Below are positions 48,125-58,706 of a DNA stretch of 64,000 nucleotides, piece by piece. The notes under the pieces were generated by a model, which was not told the origin of the DNA, did no database searches, and was given only the letters and a program-made list of their open reading frames with translations. The stretch covers positions 372,001 to 436,000 of the forward strand of contig NZ_BHWB01000002.1 in assembly GCF_003865075.1 (NCBI RefSeq). Direction: 5' to 3'. A program made the position numbers and the translations under genes. Position 1 is the stretch's first letter. The number at the start of each line of letters is the position of its first letter. The stretch comes from Bacteroides faecalis (GTDB taxonomy: Bacteria > Bacteroidota > Bacteroidia > Bacteroidales > Bacteroidaceae).

Positions 48125-49362
48125 AATCCATTCTTTTTATCATCTTGTAATGCTTTATATCTACACAATGCCTCCACATAATAATAATCTGTATAGCTCA
48201 ATGGAACATCTATCTCTTTCTTAGCCGGCATATTACCAACCGAGTGTTTCAAAATAAATCCACCATTTGTATTCTCAGGAGCCGTATACGCCGGTGAAGC
48301 AAGGACCTTCAATATATTTTCGGCAGCATTCAAATAAGTCTGTTGTTTTTCTCCTTTCACATATAAACATAATTCAAGCAATCCGGAACTAGTTATTGCT
48401 GCCGCAGATGCATCACGCAGAGCTTTAGGAATATTCGGAGCATTGAAATCCCAATAAGGAATCAAATCTTTTGGCATACTGGGATGGTTCAGCATAAAAT
48501 CAGCGACTTTCATTGCCTGATCCAAATATTTTTCATCCTTCGTAAAGCGATACATCATTGTAAAACCATAAAGTCCCCATGCTTGTCCACGTGCCCAAGC
48601 CGACTTATCGGAAGCTCCTTGTCCAGCCTGATACTGTTTGATTTTCCCCGTCTTGGGATCATAATTCAATCCATGGTAGAGACTGTTATCCGGTCGAAAA
48701 TGATTCTTTATAGTAGTATCTGCATGTTTCACTGCTACGTCATAGAATGACGAATCTCCAGTCGTTTCAGCCGCCCAAAACAATAGTTCCAGATTCATTA
48801 TATTGTCTATTATTACAATATAATCATTCGGTTTACGATTATGAGATTTAATACATCCGACAATCGGACTAAAACGCGTCATCAGTGATCGGGCGCTATT
48901 TACTAGAATATCTTTATAATCAGTTTGAGGAGCAATACGATTTGCATTCCCAAAACTACAATACATCATAAAACCGACATCATGGGTATCTGAATTATAC
49001 TGTTCAGACTCCAACAATTTCAGCATCCGGACACCCTCTCGATACAAATCGTCATTACCGGTTGCCTCATAAAGATAAAATAATGTTCCGGGATAAAAAC
49101 CACTACACCACCATTCGGAATCACTAGTTTCCAACAGTTTTTTATTGGCATCATAAGTCTTTGGGAAAGCAGCCGACCCACTCAGTTTATCCCTCATATA
49201 GAGATATTGATGTACAGCATTCTTCAATGCCAACTCCACATTTATTTTACCTTTCGGCTTTACCGGTAAATTCTGCTTCGTATAAAGAGTTTCCGCTTTT
49301 GCACACGAAATACAAAAGAGAGAAAATACAAATATTAAAATATTCCTACACATAATCATCAT
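48121..49362 (-). CDS. GH88 unsaturated glucuronyl hydrolase
   Basis: A 413-residue enzyme with an N-terminal signal peptide. The family aspartates fit D128 (HDVGFMMYCSFG) and D186 (VIIDNIMNLELLFWAAE). GH88 enzymes remove the unsaturated uronic acids left by polysaccharide lyases, so this enzyme is the natural partner of the PL8 lyase at the end of the operon. It overlaps GH28 and lies two bases after the beta-mannosidase-like GH2. Confidence 0.93.
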   Translation of the reverse strand: MMIMCRNILIFVFSLFCISCAKAETLYTKQNLPVKPKGKINVELALKNAVHQYLYMRDKLSGSAAFPKTYDANKKLLETSDSEWWCSGFYPGTLFYLYEATGNDDLYREGVRMLKLLESEQYNSDTHDVGFMMYCSFGNANRIAPQTDYKDILVNSARSLMTRFSPIVGCIKSHNRKPNDYIVIIDNIMNLELLFWAAETTGDSSFYDVAVKHADTTIKNHFRPDNSLYHGLNYDPKTGKIKQYQAGQGASDKSAWARGQAWGLYGFTMMYRFTKDEKYLDQAMKVADFMLNHPSMPKDLIPYWDFNAPNIPKALRDASAAAITSSGLLELCLYVKGEKQQTYLNAAENILKVLASPAYTAPENTNGGFILKHSVGNMPAKKEIDVPLSYTDYYYVEALCRYKALQDDKKNGL

Positions 49363-49364
49363 TT

Positions 49365-51944
49365 CTAATTATACATATCTGAGAAAGAAGCTACTTTCAA
49401 ATTCTGTTCAAATTCAGACAAGCTCAACTTTGTATCAACTTTAAGCTTGACATCTTCCTGAGGCATTAAATCAAAATAGTTGTCTGAAATAAAATGATCC
49501 GTATCCCCTTCTATAGTCAAATAGACCCCTCTGGCAAAAACATCGGAACGCAATGTTACTTCATAACCACCTTCCATAGGAACTATTTCAGTTGAAAAAA
49601 CAACCTTCGGATAACACATCTGTTGTTGTTTTGCCGGAAAATAAATATTAGTGTATTTCTTGCCTAACTTATCCTGATAAGTCATATAAACAACCGCACT
49701 TTCCTCCTCTACATTACCTAATAAAGTAGCCAGATCTGCTTCCCAAACTACCTTACTGGTATTAGCCTGTATATTAATTTTTTGTTGTTTCTCTTCTATT
49801 ATCTGCCCATCCAACCGGATACTTTTAACAGTCAATGCTCCCGAAGTACGCTGTAGACGATCAGAAACGGCATAGATCTTCAATCTGTTTTCATCCATCA
49901 CAGGAGAAATCAAGATATCATCAAAAGACTTCACAGTGAAATAATGTTGTGCTTTCCAACGTCCATAATAGTCACGACTCGACCAGGAAGCCACAGGCCA
50001 ACAATCATTATGCTGCCATACCAATGATCCCATGCAATACGGCATATCTCTACGGTGTGCCTCCATTGCCATTTTAATCGCATCTGCTTGCAAAAGCTGG
50101 CTCATGTAAACAAAAGTACGAAAATCTTTCGGTACTCTGTATTCTTTTAGTAAGAAATCATTAATACGTTTATTGGCTGATACTCCTCCGCGCTGGTGCG
50201 ACATCATTACTTCCGAGGTAAGTTCCCAATCTTCCTGTTTTGGCGCATATCTTTTAATTGATTCAAAATCCGGAAACGATTGAAAACCGTACTCACTGAA
50301 AAAACGGCTTCGTTCTTTCATAAAATGAGAAAGAGGTTTTAAACCTTGCCAAACTTCCCAATAATGCATATCTCCGACGTTATGATTCCGAGTCCCTTCA
50401 TCATCTGAATAAGGAGACGACTTCCGATAACAAGCTCCCGGATGATACTCTTGCACCACCTTTGGTAAAGTTACAAAATACAACTCCTTAAATTGATTCC
50501 AAATAATCTTAGACCATTCTGGGTTTTGCTTGTCATAAGTATGTTTCCAGTTCCAGTTGAACCAAGCATCCAAACATTCGTTATTTCCACACCACAATGC
50601 TATACAACTATGGTTTCTCAAACGGCGGACATTATCAATCGCCTCTTGGCGTATATTCTCTAACAGCTCTCCTTCCGAAGGATAGACGCTGCACGCAAAC
50701 ATAAAATCCTGCCATACAAGAATACCATATTTATCACATAAGTCATAGAAAATATCATTCTCATAGATACCTCCTCCCCATACACGAAGCATATTCATAT
50801 TTGCTTTTACTGCATCCTGAATCGTTTTATCATAAATAGAGTCTGTCACCCGCGTCAGGAAATTATCACATGGAATATAATTTGCACCTTTAGCAAAAAT
50901 CGGCTGACCATTCAATTCAATATAAAAACTTTCTCCATGTTCGTCAGGCTTTGTGACTACTTTCAATGAACGAAGTCCGATCTTTCTGTCTAATCGGTCT
51001 ATCTCATGTCCATCAGCATTAAGCACTACGGAAAAAGAATATAAAAAGGCTTCCCCCAGCCCATTTGTCCACCATAATTTCGGTTGTTTGATAGTAAAGG
51101 ACAAAGGAACTTTATTTACTCCTTTTTGCACTTTGACAACCTTTTGGTCTAATTGATAATTGTCCGTACAATTATCAATAGCCACTACTACTTGCATATC
51201 TTTATCAGCATATATTTCTACTGTAGCATGAACCGTTGCAGACCGACTTGTTACTTCCTGTTGTTCATAGAAGACATCAGTAATACATGCATCCTCCCAA
51301 GCTTCCAAAACCACAGAACGCCAAATGCCGGAAGTTACTAACCGAGGTCCCCAATCCCAACCGAAATGATAACCAGCTTTACGTACAAATACTCCAACCT
51401 TCCTGTCAAACAATCCACCGTTTTCAGACTGATCGTTCGAACTACGATATTGAAACGGAACAGCTTCCCATTTCGGCATTGCTATTTTTATCGGAGAATG
51501 GAAATAGATTTGCAATTGATTGCCCTGCGATTTTAATAATTCTTTTACATCCACTTTCCATTCACGAAACATATTATCGGCAGTAAGTATCCTTTTACCA
51601 TTTAACGTTACATCTGCATACGTATCCAATCCTTCAAAATCAAAAATAATGTTTTTCTTGGACATCATAGCCGGGTCTATATCAAATGAAGTACGATATA
51701 TCCAATCTTCTTTATCAATCCATTGCATTCCACGTTCATTCAAACGGAAAAAAGGATCATCAATCAGTTGGTTATCCATCAAATCTGTATGAACACCTCC
51801 GGGAACGGTTGCAGGATACCAATTTACTCCTCTTGCCTGTCGAAATTCCCATCCTTCATGAAGATATTTTCTTAAAGGGATTGCCTGAGTTGCCACTGCC
51901 TGTAATACCATAAGCGAAAAAATTATATATTTATTTATCCTCAT
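49365..51944 (-). CDS. GH2 glycoside hydrolase, beta-mannosidase-like
   Basis: An 859-residue secreted enzyme. It has an N-terminal sugar-binding domain, an immunoglobulin-like domain, a TIM-barrel catalytic domain and C-terminal beta domains. The acid/base is E456 in LWCGNNECLDA and the nucleophile E551 in FFSEYGFQSFP, a pattern of the beta-mannosidase branch of GH2. The length and spacing agree with the Bacteroides Man2A-type enzyme. The specificity is predicted from the motif, so beta-mannoside is likely but other beta-linked sugars are possible. It follows the other GH2 by 14 bases. Confidence 0.88.
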   Translation of the reverse strand: MRINKYIIFSLMVLQAVATQAIPLRKYLHEGWEFRQARGVNWYPATVPGGVHTDLMDNQLIDDPFFRLNERGMQWIDKEDWIYRTSFDIDPAMMSKKNIIFDFEGLDTYADVTLNGKRILTADNMFREWKVDVKELLKSQGNQLQIYFHSPIKIAMPKWEAVPFQYRSSNDQSENGGLFDRKVGVFVRKAGYHFGWDWGPRLVTSGIWRSVVLEAWEDACITDVFYEQQEVTSRSATVHATVEIYADKDMQVVVAIDNCTDNYQLDQKVVKVQKGVNKVPLSFTIKQPKLWWTNGLGEAFLYSFSVVLNADGHEIDRLDRKIGLRSLKVVTKPDEHGESFYIELNGQPIFAKGANYIPCDNFLTRVTDSIYDKTIQDAVKANMNMLRVWGGGIYENDIFYDLCDKYGILVWQDFMFACSVYPSEGELLENIRQEAIDNVRRLRNHSCIALWCGNNECLDAWFNWNWKHTYDKQNPEWSKIIWNQFKELYFVTLPKVVQEYHPGACYRKSSPYSDDEGTRNHNVGDMHYWEVWQGLKPLSHFMKERSRFFSEYGFQSFPDFESIKRYAPKQEDWELTSEVMMSHQRGGVSANKRINDFLLKEYRVPKDFRTFVYMSQLLQADAIKMAMEAHRRDMPYCMGSLVWQHNDCWPVASWSSRDYYGRWKAQHYFTVKSFDDILISPVMDENRLKIYAVSDRLQRTSGALTVKSIRLDGQIIEEKQQKINIQANTSKVVWEADLATLLGNVEEESAVVYMTYQDKLGKKYTNIYFPAKQQQMCYPKVVFSTEIVPMEGGYEVTLRSDVFARGVYLTIEGDTDHFISDNYFDLMPQEDVKLKVDTKLSLSEFEQNLKVASFSDMYN

Positions 51945-51958
51945 ACCTATTTAGTTTA

Positions 51959-54670
51959 TCATTTCAACATAAACTCTCTTCTAACGATATTCCAACCTCT
52001 GACTACTAAAACCGGATCTTCTAACACATGCTCCTTTGATGTCTCAATGGTGATACTTTTACTTTCTCCCGGCAATAAAGAAAAGAAATTATCCGTATAA
52101 AACGAAGGGCGAACAGGTTTCTGTTGCCTGTCAAGCAATTGAAGTTGATTGAAAAAAGCGATTGAACCGGATACATTCTTCAACTTTATATCGACATAAT
52201 AATTGTCAGCATCCTTCCTTATTTTATAAGATGTTTGTAATTTCGCTTGTTTCAAATTCTTCAGTTCCTCAAAACCCGAAGTTGCAGGTCCTGTCAATGT
52301 CTTTTTACCTTTATATTCATCATTTGACCGCCAATAAAAATTAGACGAAACTTCTTTTCCCTTGTTATCTAATAACCTCAAATTAATAAAATGCACCTGA
52401 GAAATGTCCACAGGAAAATCAATTACCAATGCGTCGTTTACCACTCCATCCGCAGGAATATCAATCGAAACTGATTTCTCCCATACCTTTTTACTCTGTA
52501 TATTGTAAATTTGTGTTGTGACAGTATACCCGTTAAAACCCTCATAATAGTCGTTTACTACTGAAACTGTATTCTTTAAATAATCAAACTGTGCGTGAAG
52601 TGGTTGTAAAGCATTAGCGGTGTGATAAAGCGAGGCGGTGGGTTCCAAAGACCAATCCCACATACGGGCACTTACCTGCCGCATCGAACAATTATGATAC
52701 CAAAACAGTAATCCTGAACAGAAACGATCTCCATAGTCCAATTTATTATAATTCCACACTTCCCAAATGCTCTTTGAATTAATCGCTCCGACAAACTGTC
52801 CCTTTTCTGCAAATTCCTCGATAGACGAAGAGGTTCCATAATTATTTACCAGATCAGTATACATGGTAGACATTAGATGAAAGCCATTTCCATCCAAATA
52901 ATCCCAGACCTCTTTATTGATTGGCCATAAATCTTTCTCATCCATCATTTCACGTAATATCTCCACTGTAGGTAATGTAGGCGCACCATATTCCGGATTA
53001 AAACCATCCACACGACTTCCTCTATCCGAAGCTGTATTTTCATAATGTTGCATCGGATTAACTTGCTTATACGGACTACCGTCATGTACCCCATTACACT
53101 CCGATTGCATTTGATATCCACGTGTTCCGTCAAGTTTCATAAGTGACTCATAGATTCCTGTTACTTCAGAACTTTCGTTCGAGCATACATAATAAGCTAT
53201 AGATGGATGATTTCGAATACGCTTCACCGTCGATTCTACATTATTCAAATATGTCTTTTTATCCTGAGGATGTTTGGTATCTCCTGTCATCCAGAACTCT
53301 TGCCAAACCAATAAGCCCAATTCATCACATAATTGATAGAAATAGTCGGATTCCGCAATACCACCACCCCAGAAACGAATTAAATTAATTCCTGACTGAC
53401 GGGTATATCTCAGTTCTGCATAAGTACGTTCATCTGATGTACGTAGCATTGCCTCAGGAATCCAGTTTGTTCCACGAATAAAAATCCTTTTTCCGTTAAT
53501 ATAAAACACACGTGACTTATCCGGTGTATTTGTATCGGAAGTAATCTCACGAATACCAAATCGTGTTGTGACAGAATCGCATACAACTCCTTTCACCGAA
53601 ACGGTCATTTTTAATTGATATAAGTTCTGCGGTCCTTTATTGACAGGCCACCATAAACGGGGATTGGACATAATCAACTGTGGAAATTCTTCGGAAGAAA
53701 ACGTAACGGTTTTCTCTTCACCACGTAAAATACGCAACGTTTTTTCTACTACAATATTTTCTCCAACAATTTCTCCTCTAACCACACACTTTACAGTGTC
53801 CATAGAGTTGGTTGGATTGACAACCTCTACCGATATGGATTCACGAGACACATCGTATCCCGGTTTACTTAGTTCAGACTTAATAAACGGGTGTCTTATA
53901 GCCAATTTACCCGTAGTATATAAGGAAATACTTTTCCAAATACCTGTATTACGGTCACGAATGCCATCCATGAAAGTAAAGTCCCATCCTACTGTCATCA
54001 ACATCGTAGTATTAAGGCCGATATTCCCATTCCCCCCATTATGAAACTCACCTACTGCTCCCCAGTTCTTTGGTTTGGCAGACCCAGGCATATCTACAGG
54101 GTATACTTTAATAGCTAAAACATTCTTTTGTCCCACCTTTACGAAATCTGTCACATTGATATAATCATTCGTAAACATTCCCTTCATTGTACTCAACAAA
54201 TTTCCGTTTACCCAAATCTCTGCTCTATAATTTATCCCTTCCGGCTGAAGCCAAATCGTTCTTTTTGCAAAAGACTCCGGTACATCAAACTCAGTACGAA
54301 ACCAATAAGTATAAAACTCACGCCCCACTTTTGATATATCCGGAATTTTACCGGACTCAATCTTATTGTTCACTCCGTAATAAGGTTCCGGATAGACTTT
54401 GTTATAAACTAAGGAATTCAATACGGTTCCGGGTACAATGGCTGTTATCCAGTCATGAGTATCATACCCCAATGACGAAATCTCGTCAGCAGTCGATTTA
54501 ACATCACCGGCCTTTATCATTTTCCAACAAAATTCTCCTTGATGAAATTCCTTCGAATCCAGCCAGATTCTGTTTCCATCTCTGACATCATTACGAATAC
54601 TATCCCCCCATATAGGAAATGAGACGAACAAGAGTGCAAAAAATAAACTTATTAGCTTCTTCATTATCAA
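51959..54670 (-). CDS. GH2 glycoside hydrolase, exo-glucosaminidase-like branch
   Basis: A 903-residue secreted enzyme with a signal peptide. The GH2 domain order is present. The acid/base is E499 in YVCSNESSEVTG and the nucleophile candidate E560 in FNPEYGAPTLPTVEILREM. These segments resemble the exo-beta-D-glucosaminidase branch of GH2 more than beta-galactosidases. That branch also contains enzymes with other activities, so the substrate stays open. It lies between the DUF4998 lipoprotein and the other GH2 in the operon. Confidence 0.85.
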   Translation of the reverse strand: MIMKKLISLFFALLFVSFPIWGDSIRNDVRDGNRIWLDSKEFHQGEFCWKMIKAGDVKSTADEISSLGYDTHDWITAIVPGTVLNSLVYNKVYPEPYYGVNNKIESGKIPDISKVGREFYTYWFRTEFDVPESFAKRTIWLQPEGINYRAEIWVNGNLLSTMKGMFTNDYINVTDFVKVGQKNVLAIKVYPVDMPGSAKPKNWGAVGEFHNGGNGNIGLNTTMLMTVGWDFTFMDGIRDRNTGIWKSISLYTTGKLAIRHPFIKSELSKPGYDVSRESISVEVVNPTNSMDTVKCVVRGEIVGENIVVEKTLRILRGEEKTVTFSSEEFPQLIMSNPRLWWPVNKGPQNLYQLKMTVSVKGVVCDSVTTRFGIREITSDTNTPDKSRVFYINGKRIFIRGTNWIPEAMLRTSDERTYAELRYTRQSGINLIRFWGGGIAESDYFYQLCDELGLLVWQEFWMTGDTKHPQDKKTYLNNVESTVKRIRNHPSIAYYVCSNESSEVTGIYESLMKLDGTRGYQMQSECNGVHDGSPYKQVNPMQHYENTASDRGSRVDGFNPEYGAPTLPTVEILREMMDEKDLWPINKEVWDYLDGNGFHLMSTMYTDLVNNYGTSSSIEEFAEKGQFVGAINSKSIWEVWNYNKLDYGDRFCSGLLFWYHNCSMRQVSARMWDWSLEPTASLYHTANALQPLHAQFDYLKNTVSVVNDYYEGFNGYTVTTQIYNIQSKKVWEKSVSIDIPADGVVNDALVIDFPVDISQVHFINLRLLDNKGKEVSSNFYWRSNDEYKGKKTLTGPATSGFEELKNLKQAKLQTSYKIRKDADNYYVDIKLKNVSGSIAFFNQLQLLDRQQKPVRPSFYTDNFFSLLPGESKSITIETSKEHVLEDPVLVVRGWNIVRREFMLK

Positions 54671-54754
54671 TCATTACATCTTTCGATAAGAGAGGAAAAA
54701 GGGATCCTACACAGAAGGAATTTTTTCCTCTCTTACTATATCAATACTATTTTA

Positions 54755-55465
54755 TTAATTCTCCGCAGGTTTCACAAAGTAGGTGTAATCTGTCCAGAAA
54801 TCATCAATCGCATTTTCTTGTGGACTAAAACAACTTCTGTATTTCACCATATTACCTTCTACATAATCTTCCAGCACAAGAGATTTCTGTGATTTCTCGC
54901 TCCATGAAACGGTCTGTTCGTTTCCATTTTTATCTACATAAACAACTTCTGTATTTATCATGGTATCATCCCGGATAGCATTCAACGTCACCACCCACTT
55001 ATTCAGAGTTTTGTCGATATAAACCTGTTTACCACTATACTTGTAGCAACTACGCGGATAAAGATAACTCTCATAGACTTCTCCGTATACTTCCGCTGTA
55101 ACCTCTGCTGCCAGAGAAGAATTTCCATATTTATCATAAATAACCACCTCAAATACATAGGTTGATTCGTCCAGATCATTAATAACGTATTCAAACTCCT
55201 TTTTTGAACGGTCTAAAGTAATTTCTTCCGATTCAGTACGATCTCTCCAGAATATTTTAGCTTTTACTCCCCGAGGATCATTTCGCATTTGCCATGCCAA
55301 CTTCACCCGTTCTCTACCCGAAAAAGCCTTCAACGAATCAGCCTTGCCGATATAAACGATTGGACCGTCTTTTATAAAATCAGCGTATGGGGCATCCATC
55401 CCGTCGCAACTGCACAGAAGTGTTACGATTGCTGCAAGTATCGTATATATATAATTTTTTCTCAT
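54755..55465 (-). CDS. DUF4998 surface lipoprotein of the polysaccharide locus
   Basis: A 236-residue lipoprotein from the ATG at 55465 (MRKNYIYTILAAIVTLLCSC), with the lipobox in LLCSC followed by DGMD; the longer frame reaches into the preceding gene. Its beta-rich domain matches the DUF4998 group. Proteins in this place of a Sus-type locus bind glycan on the cell surface. It lies 34 bases after the DUF5000 lipoprotein gene. Confidence 0.82.
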   Translation of the reverse strand: MRKNYIYTILAAIVTLLCSCDGMDAPYADFIKDGPIVYIGKADSLKAFSGRERVKLAWQMRNDPRGVKAKIFWRDRTESEEITLDRSKKEFEYVINDLDESTYVFEVVIYDKYGNSSLAAEVTAEVYGEVYESYLYPRSCYKYSGKQVYIDKTLNKWVVTLNAIRDDTMINTEVVYVDKNGNEQTVSWSEKSQKSLVLEDYVEGNMVKYRSCFSPQENAIDDFWTDYTYFVKPAEN

Positions 55466-55499
55466 ATCTGTTCTTTTTATAAATTTCAATGAATTCCGT

Positions 55500-56744
55500 T
55501 TATTCAGCTTCCGTTCCATAGAAAGTCAGCTCATTTATATAGATAAAGCTACTAGCCTCATATTCGCCCCAAGAACCATATACACCCCATGTTTCCAATA
55601 CACGCAAACGAATGTAACGGTAAGCAGCGGTTGTCTCCGGTACTTCAAATTCTTCACCTGCCATGACTTTCTTACGGTCATCCTCTGTTACCGGATCATT
55701 CAGACCTCCTCCTGATGCTTTCACTGTTTCATAATCATTGATTAGTGTCCAGCTTTCATCAAATGAACCATCCGGATTCGGATTATTACTACCATACATT
55801 TCAAATAAATGAATATGTCCTTTCTGATAGGCCTCCGGATTATTCTGTGTATCACAACGTCCATAATATACGAAACGACTAAATTGATATTTCTTACCTA
55901 AATCAATGGTAATATGCCGCGGCATCGTTACATTCTTTGAGTGATACATCGGCAGTCCCACTGTACGGCCATCCCAGATACACTCTATTGCATTCAGTTT
56001 CATCGAAGCCCAAGCATGACATTCCCACTCATCACCCGGCAATTTAGCATTCTTGAACAGGGATTTATCACATTCTATTTCCATAATAGGAACAGTAACA
56101 AATGAAATCGTATCAGAAAGATTTCCCCATCGGTCACGCACATAGAAGCCAAATTCCGTTTCAACAGCATCCTGACCATGAACGGAGAAGTTACCGCTGA
56201 CAGCTTCAGTATAATGCATATAAAGTTGTTCCCACTTTCCTTCAGTATTCTTTTTAACAATACCAATAGCAACTTTAGCTTTTGTCTCGTTCTCAAATTC
56301 AACCTTTACCCCAGAGAATGTCTTATCATATTTCAGTGTATGACAGATCTCCTGATAAGCCGGAGTTTTTGCATCGATTTCTACTATAACAGGTTTTGAA
56401 GCAACTTCCCCATAACTTACAGAATACAACTTCACTTCATGTTTTCCTCCTTCTTGCATACCTTCCACAACAAGGGAATCTACATAGTAAGAAGCTCTGG
56501 CGTCCGACTCAACTCCGGGCTTTACATCATAGACAGCACGTACATATTTCAAGTTCGGATCATCGGGAAGTGTATAGTATATAATAGCCCCACCATTCAG
56601 GTTCTTAACTTCCCTGACCGTCACTTGCTGAGGAGCAACTTTCTTTCCGGAAGCTTCGTTCAAATCAGCATCTCCGCAACTTGTCAGGAAAGGAGTACAA
56701 ATAACCAGCAAGCCCACTAAATAAGTATATATTTTCGTTTTCAT
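55500..56744 (-). CDS. DUF4959/DUF5000 surface glycan-binding lipoprotein
   Basis: A 414-residue lipoprotein with the lipobox in FLTSCGDADL. The N-terminal part (VTVREVKNLNGGAIIYYTLP) is the DUF4959 domain. The C-terminal 150 residues (IDLGKKYQFSRFVYYGRCDT, YRYIRLRVLETWG) form a discoidin-like (F5/8 type C) DUF5000 domain that may bind sugar. It probably is the surface glycan-binding protein of the locus and works next to SusD. It lies 29 bases after susD. Confidence 0.88.
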   Translation of the reverse strand: MKTKIYTYLVGLLVICTPFLTSCGDADLNEASGKKVAPQQVTVREVKNLNGGAIIYYTLPDDPNLKYVRAVYDVKPGVESDARASYYVDSLVVEGMQEGGKHEVKLYSVSYGEVASKPVIVEIDAKTPAYQEICHTLKYDKTFSGVKVEFENETKAKVAIGIVKKNTEGKWEQLYMHYTEAVSGNFSVHGQDAVETEFGFYVRDRWGNLSDTISFVTVPIMEIECDKSLFKNAKLPGDEWECHAWASMKLNAIECIWDGRTVGLPMYHSKNVTMPRHITIDLGKKYQFSRFVYYGRCDTQNNPEAYQKGHIHLFEMYGSNNPNPDGSFDESWTLINDYETVKASGGGLNDPVTEDDRKKVMAGEEFEVPETTAAYRYIRLRVLETWGVYGSWGEYEASSFIYINELTFYGTEAE

Positions 56745-56773
56745 AATTATTTCATTTTATATCATTTATTCAA

Positions 56774-58693
56774 TTACCAACCATAGTTTTGCTTCAAGTT
56801 TTTATTCCGCCACAATTCAGCATCCTGTATCGGCCAAAAATAATCACGCACATTGAATGCCCTACTGAAAACAAACGTTTCTTTATAATAATCATCAGCA
56901 GAATTATACAATAAATTCCATCCAGTAATCGGTTGATTAAATACTTTCAAAGCTTCTTTCCAACGACGGAGATCCCAAAAGCGCTGGCTCTCCAATGTCA
57001 ATTCAATTAATCGCTCATTATGAATGATCTCACGTAAACCTTTCTGGTCTTTAAACTTCATCGGATCAGTAGAATAATTGGTCCACGACTCTTCGACTCC
57101 TTTCAAACCTGCCCGATTACGTACTTTATCAATCCAAGGCAATACATTTTCATAAGAAGTGTTTATCTCATTCAAAGCTTCTGCATAAAGAAGATAAAGG
57201 CTTGCCATACGAATCACCGGGAATGGGTATTTTTCATAAGTAACACTATTCTTTGTAACCACCGTTCCGTCATGAGTTAATTTCTTAGGCCAAAATCCCG
57301 TAAGATTCCAACTTGGTTCAAATGAATTGGCAGCTGATTCTCCAGCTCGTGCCTTCAAATAATTAGATTTACTCACATCCTTCGTTCCCTGTCCCATCCA
57401 GATACCACGATCAAATCCCAAAGAAGCATAATAACGAGCTTCACGATTCAAATTAAATTTAGCTGTCCACTGATCTTTTGCCATAAAAGCAGCATTGTCA
57501 GCACCCACTTTCGCAGCTCCATAACGTTCTTCATATTTCCACTCTTTATCTTCTTCCATAGGAACTCCATTTTTCGTATAAAAGAGTTCCGCAATCCTCA
57601 AAGGTACTGCATAATTACCACTAGTACCACTGGTATTATTAACTGTTTCTGAAGTCCACCCACGAGGAATACAATGTCCCTGATAATTAGTAAACCAAGC
57701 ATTTGAATTTGCCCAGATTATTTCATTATTCCATCTTTCCGCCATAATCTTACGCAAGGCCATAACTTGTTTTGATCCATCTGTCATATTGGTATAATCA
57801 AAATATTCCGGTTTATACAAGTCATAGTTTACTCCTACACAAAATTCAACTGCCAAACGGCACGCTTCAGCAGCATCTTCCCACTTCTTCAACTTTTCTG
57901 TTTCAGATTTCTGTGGATTAAAAATCTCAATACCTCTGTTATCAGTAAGTCCCGCATAATCCATATTACCATTGAATAGTGGGCTGGCCGCTGTTACCAT
58001 CACTTCCGCTTTTAAAGCATAAGCAACAGCTTTAGAAACCCGACCTAATTCTTCTGTCTCATTTTCGATTCTGTCAGGTAAACCCTCACTGGCAATTGCC
58101 TCATCGAGTAACTCAGCAATATAATCAAAACACTCATCCAACGTATTTCTGTAAACTCTGGCTTCGGAAGAACCTGATTCAATAGGAAGATTTTCCTTCA
58201 CCAGAGGAATCGGACCATACATGCGTACCAGCCAATAATGATAATAAGCTTTTAAAAACTTGACTTCTGCTATCCATCTATCCTTTTCCACATGAGTCAT
58301 ATCAGGGACCTTTTGAATATTTTCTAGAAAGATATTGCAATCCCGCAATGCCTGATACATATCTCTGGCCTGCTGTTGCCCATTCCAATAATTGAAATAA
58401 GGATCACTGGAACGCTGCATACCACGACTTACATACCAGCCAGACTGATAAGAAGCACTCTCACGAAAATAATTAGTAACAACAATCTCGTCACCACCAA
58501 ACATGGCCGGGTCTTCTTTTGTACCGATTGCCGGTCTGTAAGAATAACAGGTAAAAAGGAATTTCTCTGCTTCAGTACGCATCGTAAATGCATTATCAAT
58601 AGTAGCAATATTATCAGGAATTATATCCAGATAATTGTTGCAAGAACCCAATGATAAAGATGCTGCTAATAAAAGTATATGTATTTTTTTCAT
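56774..58693 (-). CDS. SusD/RagB-family glycan-binding lipoprotein
   Basis: A 639-residue lipoprotein; the lipobox is in LGSCNNYLDI. The helical tetratricopeptide-like core and the segments DRWIAEVKFLKAYYHYWLVR and RNRAGLKGVEESW are typical of SusD. The C-terminus (LTLESQRFWDLRRWKEALKV, FWPIQDAELWRN) is also characteristic. It captures oligosaccharide on the cell surface and delivers it to the SusC channel. It follows susC by 13 bases. Confidence 0.96.
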   Translation of the reverse strand: MKKIHILLLAASLSLGSCNNYLDIIPDNIATIDNAFTMRTEAEKFLFTCYSYRPAIGTKEDPAMFGGDEIVVTNYFRESASYQSGWYVSRGMQRSSDPYFNYWNGQQQARDMYQALRDCNIFLENIQKVPDMTHVEKDRWIAEVKFLKAYYHYWLVRMYGPIPLVKENLPIESGSSEARVYRNTLDECFDYIAELLDEAIASEGLPDRIENETEELGRVSKAVAYALKAEVMVTAASPLFNGNMDYAGLTDNRGIEIFNPQKSETEKLKKWEDAAEACRLAVEFCVGVNYDLYKPEYFDYTNMTDGSKQVMALRKIMAERWNNEIIWANSNAWFTNYQGHCIPRGWTSETVNNTSGTSGNYAVPLRIAELFYTKNGVPMEEDKEWKYEERYGAAKVGADNAAFMAKDQWTAKFNLNREARYYASLGFDRGIWMGQGTKDVSKSNYLKARAGESAANSFEPSWNLTGFWPKKLTHDGTVVTKNSVTYEKYPFPVIRMASLYLLYAEALNEINTSYENVLPWIDKVRNRAGLKGVEESWTNYSTDPMKFKDQKGLREIIHNERLIELTLESQRFWDLRRWKEALKVFNQPITGWNLLYNSADDYYKETFVFSRAFNVRDYFWPIQDAELWRNKNLKQNYGW

Positions 58694-58706
58694 CGCTCTT
58701 CTTTAT